A stretch of 64,000 bases of DNA, from the NCBI RefSeq assembly GCF_000337775.1, contig NZ_AOLQ01000069.1, forward strand, positions 434,001 through 498,000. The letters are read 5' to 3'. How positions within the stretch are numbered: position 1 is the stretch's first letter; the number at the start of each line of letters is the position of its first letter. This document shows positions 32,252 to 41,017 of the stretch, piece by piece. The DNA is from Haloarcula vallismortis ATCC 29715. GTDB lineage: Archaea > Halobacteriota > Halobacteria > Halobacteriales > Haloarculaceae. The position numbers were made by a program, and so were the translations under genes. Under the pieces are notes generated by a model. That model had not been told where the DNA came from. It worked only from the letters and a program-made list of their open reading frames with translations, and did not search any database.

Positions 32252-32722
32252 TTATGCGCTCGGACCAGTCGCAGTGGCGAGCGTCGCGGAGTTATCGCCG
32301 GTAGCTGACTGGTAGACTAGGTTAATTGTGAAGCCATCGGTTCCATCGGTTGACACCGTTACCCTGTCACCCGCAACAACCTTGCTACTGTCTCCGCTTA
32401 CATCCCCTGCCCAGTTCTTATTATTCGATTTCACGTCAGCATCGTCACCGCTGGCAGCGCTGTTATCGATATCTCCTCTGAAATACAGATTGCTCGCTTT
32501 TATCGAGTCACCACCATCGTGGGTAAACTCGACCCAGTCATTTCCACTGTCGTAATCCGTACTAAAGCTAGCCTGCGGAGCCGTGTTGCTGACTTGGTCG
32601 CCCAGTCCGAGGACGAATGTTGCGATAACGGCCGCGAGGATGACCGTGATTGCGACCATCAGGATGACCCCGATGACCGGCGACACAGCATCGTCGTCGT
32701 TGAAGAATCGTTTGAGTTCCAT
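32252..32722 (-). CDS. Type IV pilin-like protein (archaeal, DUF1628-type) B
   Basis: A 156-aa pilin precursor from ATG 32722, beginning MELKRFFNDDDAVSPVIGV and the same hydrophobic segment as pilin A, with a different acidic beta-rich body (ASFSTDYDSGNDWVEFTHDGG). The pattern TATGPSA at the C-terminus parallels TGPDA in pilin A. It is expected to be cut by PibD and assembled into pili. A long AT-rich leader (a TATATAAG element about 70 bases upstream) may serve as its promoter. Confidence 0.88.
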   Translation of the reverse strand: MELKRFFNDDDAVSPVIGVILMVAITVILAAVIATFVLGLGDQVSNTAPQASFSTDYDSGNDWVEFTHDGGDSIKASNLYFRGDIDNSAASGDDADVKSNNKNWAGDVSGDSSKVVAGDRVTVSTDGTDGFTINLVYQSATGDNSATLATATGPSA

Positions 32723-32916
32723 TGTTGTGTCCGCACGCATCAACAGGTTTCCCTGTTATGCCGTGCTTATCGAATCGTGGCTATGGAGATATATAAGTCT
32801 GCACCTGTATTATCAGAACCTGTAATCACCCTGTCTGTTAACAGCTATTCTGAGGTGTCTGAAACCAGATATGGCCAATCTGGGGCGCAATTATCACAGA
32901 ATATGTTTTTCGCGCG

Positions 32917-34698
32917 TCACGAAAGGGCCAGCAGCGCTACTGTAACGAACACTGCAAGAATGAGGATGCTGAGCCCGATGCCGGCCCGCATCGGATGCAC
33001 GAGACTGTCGTCGTTGCGGAGTCGCGCAAGCACGTCATTCGGTGCTGTCACCGTCCGCGTGACGACACTGGTGGCCTGCACCACTGCGCGGTCCACGGCG
33101 GCGTACAGTTCGGTCACGCCGACGACGAGGCTGCGGGAGCCGTAGAAGACAGCCGGGTTGTACAGTCTATCGACATCCGGGACCCGGCCGAGCTTCGAGA
33201 GGGGCTTTTTCGTCACCGCGAAGCCGATCAGTCCAAGGGCAGCCAACACAACCCCTTCGATGAGATGCGGGATGGTGTACGTCTCGTAGACGTGGTCGAC
33301 AACAGCGCCGCTCGTCACGTCGAACGGAAGGATAGTGAACAGCGCCGCGTCGTACACACCGTAGATGACACAGAGCGCGGCGACGGACACCATTGCCACG
33401 CTCTGTAGACGGTTCGCATCCGGGACACTGCTGCCGTATTCGCCATGGAAGAACGCGTAGTAGCCGAACTTGATGAACGACATGAACGTGCCGACGCCGC
33501 CCAGCAACAGCATCCACTCAAGCGTGTAGAACTCACCGAGCGGGAGCGGTCCCTTGCTGAAGGTGTAGTGGCTCCCTGAGATAATAATGCCCTTGCTAAC
33601 GAACCCATTGAACCCGGGGAAGCCGGCGATAGACAGTGCGGCGACCGAGAACGCGCCCGCGGTGATCGGCATTTCTCGCCAGAGACCGCCGAGTTTCTTC
33701 AGGCTCTCTGTGCCGGTCCGGTAGATGACGACACCGGCGGTCATGAACAGCAGGCCCTTGTAGAGGATATGGTTGAACACGTGGGCGAACGCGCCGGCCT
33801 GGGCGAGTGAAGACCCGATACCGACGCCGGCGACCATATATCCGACCTGTGACTGGATGTGATAGGAGAGGAGCCGCCGCATATCGTTCTGGAACAGCGC
33901 GAACAGCGCGCCGAAGATAGCCATTCCGCCGCCCATGTACGCGATAGCCTCGTGGCCATTGGGGAACGCGCGGTACATCCCGTAGACACCGGTCTTTGTC
34001 GTGAACACACAGAGGAAGACGCTGGCGGCGATGTGTGGGCGCGGATAGGTGTCGGGCAGCCACGCGTGCAGGCCGATGAAACCGACGTTGACGCCGATAC
34101 CGATAGCGGCCAGGGCAGCGGCCAGCCCGGACGTGATGCCAGCCGTTTCCGGCCCGCCTGGCACCGACGCGAACAGGAACGTCTCCACCTCGACGTAGTG
34201 CCGGAGGATGGCGGCCATCAACAGTGTCCCACCCAGCCCATGCAGCAGGGCGTACCGGAAGCCAGCCCGGACGGCTTTGCCGCCGTAGTGCCACACCAGT
34301 AGCGTGCTGGTGACGGCCATCAGCTCCCAGAAGAAGATGAGCGTCAGCCAGTCACCGGCGAAGACGGCCCCGAAGCTGGTCGCGACGTACGAGAGGGCAA
34401 AGCCGGTCTGTGTGGTGTCGGCCTCGCTGGCGTAGGAGTAGAGAACGGCCACCGCGGCGATGAGTCCGAAGATGATGCCCATCAGCCGCGAGAACGGGTC
34501 GACGTTCAGTAGCACGGCGTCGAAGCCGAGGAACTGGGTCTGGAGGTGTGCGCCCTCGGGCACCATGACGGCCCACGGCACCGCTAGCGCGGGCACGAGC
34601 GCGCCAACCGCGTGTCCGACACGCCGCGGGAGGCGAGACACAACGATTGCCAGCGCGAGTAGCACGACGACCGGCGGGACCATCGTCAGCGTCGACAT
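32917..34698 (-). CDS. Mrp antiporter membrane subunit, NuoL/MrpA-N-like
   Basis: A 593-aa ion-translocating subunit with about fourteen membrane helices, last gene of the nine-gene Mrp operon. The proton-transporter signature is visible: WELMAVTSTLLVWH with the TM5 Glu, LPDTYPRPHIAASVFLCVF, Lys in VFTTKTGVYG, and NHILYKGLLFM with a second Lys. It starts at ATG 34698, sharing one base with the preceding stop (TGATG). Homology to complex I subunits NuoL/M/N is clear, but the exact Mrp letter is uncertain in archaea; it may replace the N-terminal part of MrpA. Confidence 0.88.
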   Translation of the reverse strand: MSTLTMVPPVVVLLALAIVVSRLPRRVGHAVGALVPALAVPWAVMVPEGAHLQTQFLGFDAVLLNVDPFSRLMGIIFGLIAAVAVLYSYASEADTTQTGFALSYVATSFGAVFAGDWLTLIFFWELMAVTSTLLVWHYGGKAVRAGFRYALLHGLGGTLLMAAILRHYVEVETFLFASVPGGPETAGITSGLAAALAAIGIGVNVGFIGLHAWLPDTYPRPHIAASVFLCVFTTKTGVYGMYRAFPNGHEAIAYMGGGMAIFGALFALFQNDMRRLLSYHIQSQVGYMVAGVGIGSSLAQAGAFAHVFNHILYKGLLFMTAGVVIYRTGTESLKKLGGLWREMPITAGAFSVAALSIAGFPGFNGFVSKGIIISGSHYTFSKGPLPLGEFYTLEWMLLLGGVGTFMSFIKFGYYAFFHGEYGSSVPDANRLQSVAMVSVAALCVIYGVYDAALFTILPFDVTSGAVVDHVYETYTIPHLIEGVVLAALGLIGFAVTKKPLSKLGRVPDVDRLYNPAVFYGSRSLVVGVTELYAAVDRAVVQATSVVTRTVTAPNDVLARLRNDDSLVHPMRAGIGLSILILAVFVTVALLALS

Positions 34699-36380
34699 CA
34701 GGCGACCACCCCCGGCAGGTTCCCGACGATTGTGTCGACAATTCGCAGGAACACGGCCGTGTACGGCACCGTCCCAAGCAGGAGTGATAGCGTAGCCGCA
34801 GTCAGTATCGGCCCGAGCATGAACCACGTACTCTCGCCGCCACGCCAGCCGCGGTCGTCCCAGCCGCCTTCAGGCGGGCCGCCGTGGTGTTCGTGGTCCT
34901 CGTGGTGTTTGCCGAGGTGGTCGACGTGTTCGGGCTTTGGCGTGTCGTCTCCATCGGCGTGGCTGTCAGCATCATGCGTGTCCCCGCCGTCGGCTCGCAG
35001 GTCGCTCCGACCGCCGAACGGGCCTTCGAGCAGGGGTTTCTCGTCGTGGCTCTCCGGCGACTCGAAGTACGCCTGGTAGACGATGGGCCAGAAGTACGCG
35101 ATGTTGAGGACACCGGAGACCAGCAACGCAGCGGCGAAGACGAGGCCCCCGTCGAGACTCAGCGCGCCGATGACGAGATACCACTTGCTGACGAAGCCAG
35201 CGACCAGCGGAATCCCGGCCATCCCGGCCGCGGCGACAGCGAAGGCGGCCATCGTCAGCGGCATCCGTCTCCCGATACCGGCCATGTCGCTGATGTCGTC
35301 AGTATGCGTTTCGACGTGAATCGCGCCGGCACAGAAGAACAGCGTGAGCTTCATGAACGCATGCGCGGGGATGTGGAGCAAGCCCCCGGTCAGCGCCTGC
35401 CCGTGGAGCAGTCCCAGCCCGAGCACGATATACGAGAGCTGGCTGATTGTCGAGTACGCCAGCCGTCGCTTGAGGTTGTCCTGTCTGAGCGCGATGATAC
35501 TCGCTGTCAGGAGCGTGAAGGCCGCAATCGCAGCGAGCGGCAGGCCGACACCGAGCTGTTCCATCGTCCCGGTCCCGTACACGTCTAGCACGACGCGTGC
35601 GATGCCGAAAACGCCGCTCTTGACGACGGCGACGGCGTGGAGCAGGCCCGAGACTGGTGTCGGCGCGACCATCGCGTCCGGCAGCCAGGAGTGCACCGGC
35701 ATCAGCGCCGCCTTGACGCCGAAGCCGGCTGCAAGCAGGGCGAAGGCTGCCCGCGCGAGCGTCGGGTCTGCCGTCGCGAGGCCTTCGAGGCCGCCGGGCG
35801 TGAACGCAGTCGTCCCAGCGAGGACGAACACGAGTACAGTTCCACCTAGCACGGCGACGCCGCCGCCGAAGGTGTACGCAAGGTACTTCCGGCCGGCGGC
35901 GCGGGCCTCGTCGGTCTCGTCGTGGGTGACCAGCGGGTACGTCGAGACGGTCAGCAGTTCGTAGCAGACGAACAGCGTCAGCAGGTTCGACGCGAATGCG
36001 ACGCCGATGGCCGACGCGAGGCTGGCGGCGAAAGAGGCGAAATAGCGCGTCTGTGCGTGCTCGTCCAGTCCGCGCATATAGCCGATGCTGTAGAAGCTCG
36101 TGACGATCCACAGTAGGCTCGCGAGCAAGCCAAACAAGAGCCCGAGCGGGTCGACGTTGAACGCCAGTTCGATACCGGTGGCGAACTGTCCGATGACGAA
36201 CTCGTACTCTGTCCCGTTCAGAACGCCGGGGACCATGCTCGCAATGATCGCGAACTTCGCGAACGCGACGAAGAGGGTCACTCCTTCCCGCACGTTCGGT
36301 CGGCCCTTGAGCGAGAGAATCACGGGGATGGCCACCGCCGAGACAAGGATTGCCAGGATTGGGCGTAGCGACTCAGTCAT
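34698..36380 (-). CDS. Mrp antiporter membrane subunit with His-rich loop, NuoL/M-like
   Basis: A 560-aa proton-transporter subunit with about fourteen helices. Functional residues kept include Glu in YELLTVSTYPLV, VKAALMPVHSWLPDA, Lys in AVVKSGVFGIAR, and HAFMKLTLFF. Near residues ~455-515 a long hydrophilic loop is rich in His and Asp (HADGDD, EHVDHLGKHH, EDHEHHGG), unusual for this family and suited to metal binding. It is coupled to the subunits on both sides by 1-4 base overlaps. Confidence 0.88.
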   Translation of the reverse strand: MTESLRPILAILVSAVAIPVILSLKGRPNVREGVTLFVAFAKFAIIASMVPGVLNGTEYEFVIGQFATGIELAFNVDPLGLLFGLLASLLWIVTSFYSIGYMRGLDEHAQTRYFASFAASLASAIGVAFASNLLTLFVCYELLTVSTYPLVTHDETDEARAAGRKYLAYTFGGGVAVLGGTVLVFVLAGTTAFTPGGLEGLATADPTLARAAFALLAAGFGVKAALMPVHSWLPDAMVAPTPVSGLLHAVAVVKSGVFGIARVVLDVYGTGTMEQLGVGLPLAAIAAFTLLTASIIALRQDNLKRRLAYSTISQLSYIVLGLGLLHGQALTGGLLHIPAHAFMKLTLFFCAGAIHVETHTDDISDMAGIGRRMPLTMAAFAVAAAGMAGIPLVAGFVSKWYLVIGALSLDGGLVFAAALLVSGVLNIAYFWPIVYQAYFESPESHDEKPLLEGPFGGRSDLRADGGDTHDADSHADGDDTPKPEHVDHLGKHHEDHEHHGGPPEGGWDDRGWRGGESTWFMLGPILTAATLSLLLGTVPYTAVFLRIVDTIVGNLPGVVA

Positions 36381-37879
36381 TGGTTTAGAAGGGGTGGAAG
36401 CGTGTCCTCAAGCATTGCTTGTAACTCCGGTACGGCTGCGGTCAGCGCGACCGCGAGAACGGCCGCGAGGACGACGACGGCGATCATCCCGAACGAGACC
36501 GCCTGCCCGCTTCCGTCTGTGACGGGCGCGTCCTCAGGCACGGGCTCCTCTGCGTGGATGGTTGCCTCGGCGAAGTAGAGCCGCTCGACGAGGCGAGCGA
36601 AGTACGCAAGCGTTAGCAGCGTACTCGCAAGCAATACGGCCACGACGGCCCAGTTCTCGGCGTTGACCGCGCCGAGAACGATGTACCACTTGCCGACGAA
36701 GCCGACCGCCGGCGGAACGCCGACCATCGCCAGCGAGAGCACGGCAAAGGAAAACGCCGACAGCGGGACGCGACTTCCCATCCCGGCGTAGCCGTTCACT
36801 GTCGTCGCGCCCGTCTTGCGCTCGATAATTCCTGTCGCGGCGAACAGCCCGCCTTTCATCACTGCGTGGCCGAGCAGGTGGACTGTCGCGCCGACGACGG
36901 CCAGCGGGGTCGCGATGGCAAACCCGGCGACGACGAGGCCGAACTGTGACACCGAGGAGTACGCGAGCATCCGCTGGACACTGTCCTGTGAGACGGCAAG
37001 TGCGCTCCCCGCGATGATACTCACGCAGGCCAGGCCGACCAGCGCCCAGCGAGCAACTGGCACGGCCGACAGGAACTCCACGGTGAACACGGAAAACAGC
37101 AGGCGAGCGAGTGCGTACGCCGAGACTGTCGAGACGAGCGCGGAAATGAACGCACTCACCGTATCTGGGGCGTTCGCGTAGGCGTCGGGCTGCCAGGTGT
37201 GCAGGGGGAACAGGGCGACTTTCACCGTCAGCCCGCCAATCATCAGCCCGAACGCGGTCAGGACAAGCGTCGAGTCGTACGCTGCCATCTCGCCGATTTT
37301 AGTGGCCAGATCGGCCATGTTGAGCGTCCCCGTCGCCGCGAGCAGATAGCCGATGCCGAGCAGGTACAGCGAGGCCCCGACGGTTCCGATGATGAGGTAC
37401 TTCAGCGCCGCGACGGCGGCACTGGCGTCCCGGCCACTCGCCACGAGACCGTACGCCGCAAGCCCCGTAATTTCGAGGAACACGTAGAGATTGAACACAT
37501 CGCCGGTGACCGTCATGCCCGTCAGGCCGGCGACCAGAAGCAGGTACAGACCGTAGAAAGGGCCCGAGTGCGGGCCAGCCTGTCGAGCATACGCGAGCAC
37601 ACCCAGTGACACGACGGCCACAAGCAATGCGACGGCCCCGGAGAGGCCGTCGACGACGAGTTCGATGCCGTACGGGGCGGCGAAACCGCCGACCGCGTAG
37701 GAAACCGTGCCGCTCGTGCTGACGCTCCACGCGAGCAGTCCAGCCAGGCCGACTTGGCCGATGAGCGTCAGCGTCGCGACTGGCCATCCGGCCCGGTCGC
37801 TGACGAGGCTGGCGACCAGCGGCACCGCGCCGCCGACAATCGGCAGGACCACCAGCAACACAGGGATCTGTTCAATCAT
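36377..37879 (-). CDS. mrpD: Mrp antiporter subunit D
   Basis: A 500-aa membrane subunit from ATG 37879. NuoN/MrpD-type motifs: EITGLAAYGLV with TM5 Glu, VKVALFPLHTWQPDAY with Lys, then VSAFISALVSTVSAYALARLL, where MrpD normally has LTKVG. The TM7 lysine is therefore replaced by Thr. HAVMKGGLFAATG keeps the later Lys. It overlaps MrpC by eight bases and the following subunit by four (ATGA). Confidence 0.9.
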   Translation of the reverse strand: MIEQIPVLLVVLPIVGGAVPLVASLVSDRAGWPVATLTLIGQVGLAGLLAWSVSTSGTVSYAVGGFAAPYGIELVVDGLSGAVALLVAVVSLGVLAYARQAGPHSGPFYGLYLLLVAGLTGMTVTGDVFNLYVFLEITGLAAYGLVASGRDASAAVAALKYLIIGTVGASLYLLGIGYLLAATGTLNMADLATKIGEMAAYDSTLVLTAFGLMIGGLTVKVALFPLHTWQPDAYANAPDTVSAFISALVSTVSAYALARLLFSVFTVEFLSAVPVARWALVGLACVSIIAGSALAVSQDSVQRMLAYSSVSQFGLVVAGFAIATPLAVVGATVHLLGHAVMKGGLFAATGIIERKTGATTVNGYAGMGSRVPLSAFSFAVLSLAMVGVPPAVGFVGKWYIVLGAVNAENWAVVAVLLASTLLTLAYFARLVERLYFAEATIHAEEPVPEDAPVTDGSGQAVSFGMIAVVVLAAVLAVALTAAVPELQAMLEDTLPPLLNQ

Positions 37880-38228
37880 AGTAGAGCTGTTTGAGTTTGT
37901 CTTCGTCCAGTGTCCCGTACTCCGTGTAGATGCGGATGATGAGCGCAAGCGCTACGGCGGTCAGGCTCACCCCGACGACGATAGCGGTCAGGATGAGGAC
38001 ATGTGGCAGCGGGCTGACGTAGGGACCACCACCCTCCTTGATTATCGGCGGGTTCCCGCCGGCCCGGAACGCGAGCGTGATGAAAAACAGGAAAATACCA
38101 GTCTGGAAGATGTTCATCCCGATGACTTTCTTCACGAGGTTCCGGGACTCGATGAGCATATAGAGGCCGATACCCAGCAGGACCATTACTGCGAAGTAAT
38201 TGTAATGTGAGTTCAGCAGTTCCAGCAT
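37872..38228 (-). CDS. mrpC: Mrp antiporter subunit C (NuoK-like)
   Basis: A 118-aa protein with three membrane helices (about 12-25, 35-55 and 75-98), homologous to NuoK. The Glu in TM1-2 (LYMLIESRNLVKKVIGMN) and the loop GNPPIIKEGG, typical of MrpC, are present, followed by PLPHVLILTAIVVGVSLTA. The C-terminal tail is acidic and Tyr-rich (YTEYGTLDEDKLKQLYYD). Confidence 0.93.
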   Translation of the reverse strand: MLELLNSHYNYFAVMVLLGIGLYMLIESRNLVKKVIGMNIFQTGIFLFFITLAFRAGGNPPIIKEGGGPYVSPLPHVLILTAIVVGVSLTAVALALIIRIYTEYGTLDEDKLKQLYYD

Positions 38229-38701
38229 TAGCTTTCACCCTCCGGAGAGTCGACGGCGTGGCCGAACCCGGCCGCGAGCAGGAAAAAGAGGCCGATGGCA
38301 ACGCTGGCGACGATACCACCGATGGCCAGTTCGACGAGCTCGATGGCGTAGGCGACCACATGCGAGATGAACTGCTCGTACAGATGATACTCGAGGAAGT
38401 TCCCGCCCAGCACTATCGTTCCGAGCCCGATTGCTGCGAACGTGAGCACGCCGCCGGACGCGAGCGCGGCAACGACACGAACGTCCAGCCACTCTCGGGC
38501 CGCGTCAATACCGTAGGCGAAGGCGAGCATCATCACGACTGACCCGGCGATGACTCCGCCCTGGAATCCGCCGCCGGGGGAGTTCGCCCCGTGGAACATC
38601 ACGAACAGGGCGAAGGTGAGGACGAACGGCGCGACGAGCCGGACCGTCGTCATGATAATCGTGCTCTCGACGTACAGCCCGGTTCGCTCGTCACTGCTCA
38701 T
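38228..38701 (-). CDS. mrpB: Mrp antiporter subunit B
   Basis: A 157-aa MnhB/MrpB-family protein with four membrane helices. The family signature is seen in the loop FHGANSPGGGFQGGVIAGS (residues ~40-58). It shares one base with the MrpC start. In bacteria this domain also forms the C-terminus of MrpA-type fusions; here it is a separate gene. Confidence 0.93.
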   Translation of the reverse strand: MSSDERTGLYVESTIIMTTVRLVAPFVLTFALFVMFHGANSPGGGFQGGVIAGSVVMMLAFAYGIDAAREWLDVRVVAALASGGVLTFAAIGLGTIVLGGNFLEYHLYEQFISHVVAYAIELVELAIGGIVASVAIGLFFLLAAGFGHAVDSPEGES

Positions 38702-39243
38702 GCGAAGACCTCCTGCCTGAGGACGGTCAGCGCCGCGACGCCGGCGGAGAAGACCACAACTGCTTCACCCAGCGTGTCGAAGCCACGGTAGGCCGCGAGC
38801 ACCGCCGTCACACCGTTTTTCACTTCCGTGTCCGCGTAGGCGTTTTCCAGGTAGTACTGCGTTACCTCACCGCTGACGACGGGATTCGCTGCGCCATCTG
38901 CACCGACAGCGGGCAGTGATGGAACGGTCGCAATCATGACGACGACGAACGCGCCGACCAGCACGACGGTCCGGACGCTGATCGACTCGAACAGGCCGTT
39001 CGCCTGTGGCCGAACGGTGTTTGCTAGCGCCAGAATGAACAGGATCGTCATGATGCCGGCCCCGACAGCCGCTTCGGTTAGCCCGACATCGGGCGCTTCG
39101 AGCATCACCCAGATGATCGAGACGCCGAGGCTGTAGGCGGCAAACGCCATCAGCGACGCCAGCACATCACGGAGCACCGCCGCGCCGATAGCACAGCCCA
39201 GCACGAACACCAGCAACACCGCCTCAATGAGCGACAGGCTCAT
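38698..39243 (-). CDS. DUF4040 subunit (split MrpA C-terminal part)
   Basis: A 181-aa membrane protein from ATG 39243, with the DUF4040 domain in the first ~75 residues (EAPDVGLTEAAVGAGIMTILF) and a further helical region with an MrpB-like end. In bacteria these belong to the long MrpA subunit; here they form a separate polypeptide. Both junctions are four-base ATGA overlaps. Confidence 0.88.
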   Translation of the reverse strand: MSLSLIEAVLLVFVLGCAIGAAVLRDVLASLMAFAAYSLGVSIIWVMLEAPDVGLTEAAVGAGIMTILFILALANTVRPQANGLFESISVRTVVLVGAFVVVMIATVPSLPAVGADGAANPVVSGEVTQYYLENAYADTEVKNGVTAVLAAYRGFDTLGEAVVVFSAGVAALTVLRQEVFA

Positions 39244-39560
39244 GACTCGCCCTCCTCGTCGCCGACAGTCCACGGCTCGATACCCTGGTCCTGTGCCGCC
39301 CGGGCGATGGCGTGGGCGGCGGTCGGGTTCGTCAGGAACATAAACACAAGCAGGAAGACGGCCTTGATAGTCGCGAGGTCGGTCTGAATCGCGAACGCGG
39401 CAGCGGCGATACTGAGGACGGCCCCCAGCGTGTCACTTTTCGAGGCCGCGTGAGCGCGCGTGTACACGTCAGGCAGTCGAACGATACCGATTGAGGCGAC
39501 GCCGCCGAAGAACGCCCCGACCAGCGCGAGCGCGACAATCGCCCACTCAGTCGGCGTCAT
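39240..39560 (-). CDS. mrpG: Mrp antiporter subunit G
   Basis: A 106-aa MrpG-family protein with three membrane helices. The family pattern GIVRLPDVYTRAHAASKSDTLG (two halves read as IVRLPDVYTR and SKSDTLGA) lies after TM1, and FLTNPTAAHAIARAA after TM3. It is coupled to MrpF and DUF4040 by ATGA overlaps. Confidence 0.94.
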   Translation of the reverse strand: MTPTEWAIVALALVGAFFGGVASIGIVRLPDVYTRAHAASKSDTLGAVLSIAAAAFAIQTDLATIKAVFLLVFMFLTNPTAAHAIARAAQDQGIEPWTVGDEEGES

Positions 39561-39832
39561 AGCACACCTCCGTGCTCGACGTTGAACTTCGAGAACGCTA
39601 TCGAGAGCAGGAAGTTCAGCAGAGCGTACACGAGCGCGATATCGAGGAACAACGGCTTATCGAGCGCACCAGAGACGAGCGCAATCGCGATGACGGTGTT
39701 CGTCCCCATCACGTTGACCGCGATGACTCTGTCGTGGTCTGTTGGCCCCGCGAATACACGGTACAGCGCTACGATAGCGAACAGGACGAATGCGCCGGCG
39801 ATAGCCAGCAGTGCCGCTTCGAACTCAATCAT
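39557..39832 (-). CDS. mrpF: Mrp antiporter subunit F
   Basis: A 91-aa subunit from ATG 39832 with three membrane helices and the short cytoplasmic loop FAGPTDHDRVIAVNVMGTN between TM1 and TM2, characteristic of MrpF. It overlaps the MrpE C-terminus by eight bases and MrpG by four. The much longer open frame upstream lies inside mrpE. Confidence 0.93.
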   Translation of the reverse strand: MIEFEAALLAIAGAFVLFAIVALYRVFAGPTDHDRVIAVNVMGTNTVIAIALVSGALDKPLFLDIALVYALLNFLLSIAFSKFNVEHGGVL

Positions 39833-40913
39833 CGTCGGCCACCTCCGGGTCGCCGATATCGCTCTCGACCGTGCCGTCGCCCCCCTGTCCTCGTTCTCGT
39901 GGAGAGGGAATCGCTGCTGCCTCCCGGCCGTAGAAAACGAACCGGACGGCTCGTTCGAGGCCCCCGTCGAACAGGTCCTCGCGCGCACTCCCGGTGAGCG
40001 AATGGATATCGAACGCCTGCTCGGAGACGCTGACGGTGAGCGTCCCGGGCGTCAGCGTGATGCTGTTTGCAAGCGTCGTCACCGGTCCGTCACCCCAGAT
40101 GGCGGCTTCCAGCTCAACCATCTCCGGGTCGATAGGCAGTGACGGGTGCAAGACGACGTAGGCTATTTCGAGGTTGGCGATGGCGATCTCTTTGAGCAGG
40201 TACGGGACGTAAATCGCCAGCCGTGCGAGCTGTCTCGGAATCCGGGTCAGCGACGGCTGGCGACTGAACGCGATCGGCGCGAGCAGTGCGGTGACGATAG
40301 TCGCCGTGATCGCGCCCGTGAGGAAATCCAGCGGCTTGTACGAACTCAACAGCATATAAAACAGATACGATGCTCCGAAGATGGTGAGATACTTCGGGAG
40401 CGTCGCGGCGCGGGCCAGCGCGGTCGACCGCGCTGGTCGCTCGACGGGCGCGGTCTCGACCTCGATGTCGCCCCGAACGAGTTCGACTTCGAGCGGCCGG
40501 AGCATCGGCGTCGTCCCGCCGGGGTTGAACTCCGGATCGAGGACGACCCGTTCGATGCTGTGCTCGTCGGCGTAGGCCAGAATTGCGTCGGCGTAATCAC
40601 CGGGGCTGAACAGGTAGCGATCAGAACCGATGACGCCCAGCTTAACGTCGAGATTCGACGGCGGGGCAGTCCCCAGATCTTCGTCGAGCCAGACCTCGAT
40701 TCGGTCGAGCAGGTCCTTGGCCTGGCCGAGTTCTGTCTGCGCGTCGGGGTCGACGGCGCGCGTACTTGCGACGGCGACGAGATGCAGCGACACCGGCTGC
40801 TGTCCTTCTCTGGCCGCCGATTCGGCCTGTTCAACGGCGTAGGCAACGGTGTTACGGACCGTCACCGAATCGGCTACTGGCACGAGCAGGCGACGGGGTG
40901 GTGGTACAGTCAC
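39825..40913 (-). CDS. mrpE: MrpE with fused N-terminal universal-stress-like domain
   Basis: A 362-aa first gene of the Mrp operon. Residues ~1-155 form a UspA-like alpha/beta domain (LLVPVADSVTVRNTVAYAVEQ, then YADEHSIERVVLDPEF), without a clear ATP glycine motif. Residues ~170-345 are MrpE proper: two to three helices (YLFYMLLSSYKPL, GAITATIVTALLAP) followed by the conserved LARLAIYVPYLLKEIAIANLEIAY-type stretch and SITLTPGTLTVSV. The start is GTG 40913; a TATA-like TTTCTAAAC lies 16-24 bases upstream. The fusion suggests that a signal regulates the antiporter. Confidence 0.9.
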   Translation of the reverse strand: MTVPPPRRLLVPVADSVTVRNTVAYAVEQAESAAREGQQPVSLHLVAVASTRAVDPDAQTELGQAKDLLDRIEVWLDEDLGTAPPSNLDVKLGVIGSDRYLFSPGDYADAILAYADEHSIERVVLDPEFNPGGTTPMLRPLEVELVRGDIEVETAPVERPARSTALARAATLPKYLTIFGASYLFYMLLSSYKPLDFLTGAITATIVTALLAPIAFSRQPSLTRIPRQLARLAIYVPYLLKEIAIANLEIAYVVLHPSLPIDPEMVELEAAIWGDGPVTTLANSITLTPGTLTVSVSEQAFDIHSLTGSAREDLFDGGLERAVRFVFYGREAAAIPSPRERGQGGDGTVESDIGDPEVADDD

Positions 40914-41017
40914 AGTCTCTGTTTAGAAACTCCGAATAGGCGGTTCGTCGGGCAGTACTGTCGTTATCGGACCGGAGCAACGGAACACGCAAAACTATTT
41001 CGTAATCGGTTACGCGC

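Noticed and set aside
31221-32686. 38-base identical stretch at 31221-31258 and 32649-32686 as a mobile repeat
   Set aside because: It encodes the conserved pilin signal/hydrophobic region, so identity is explained by function or gene conversion.
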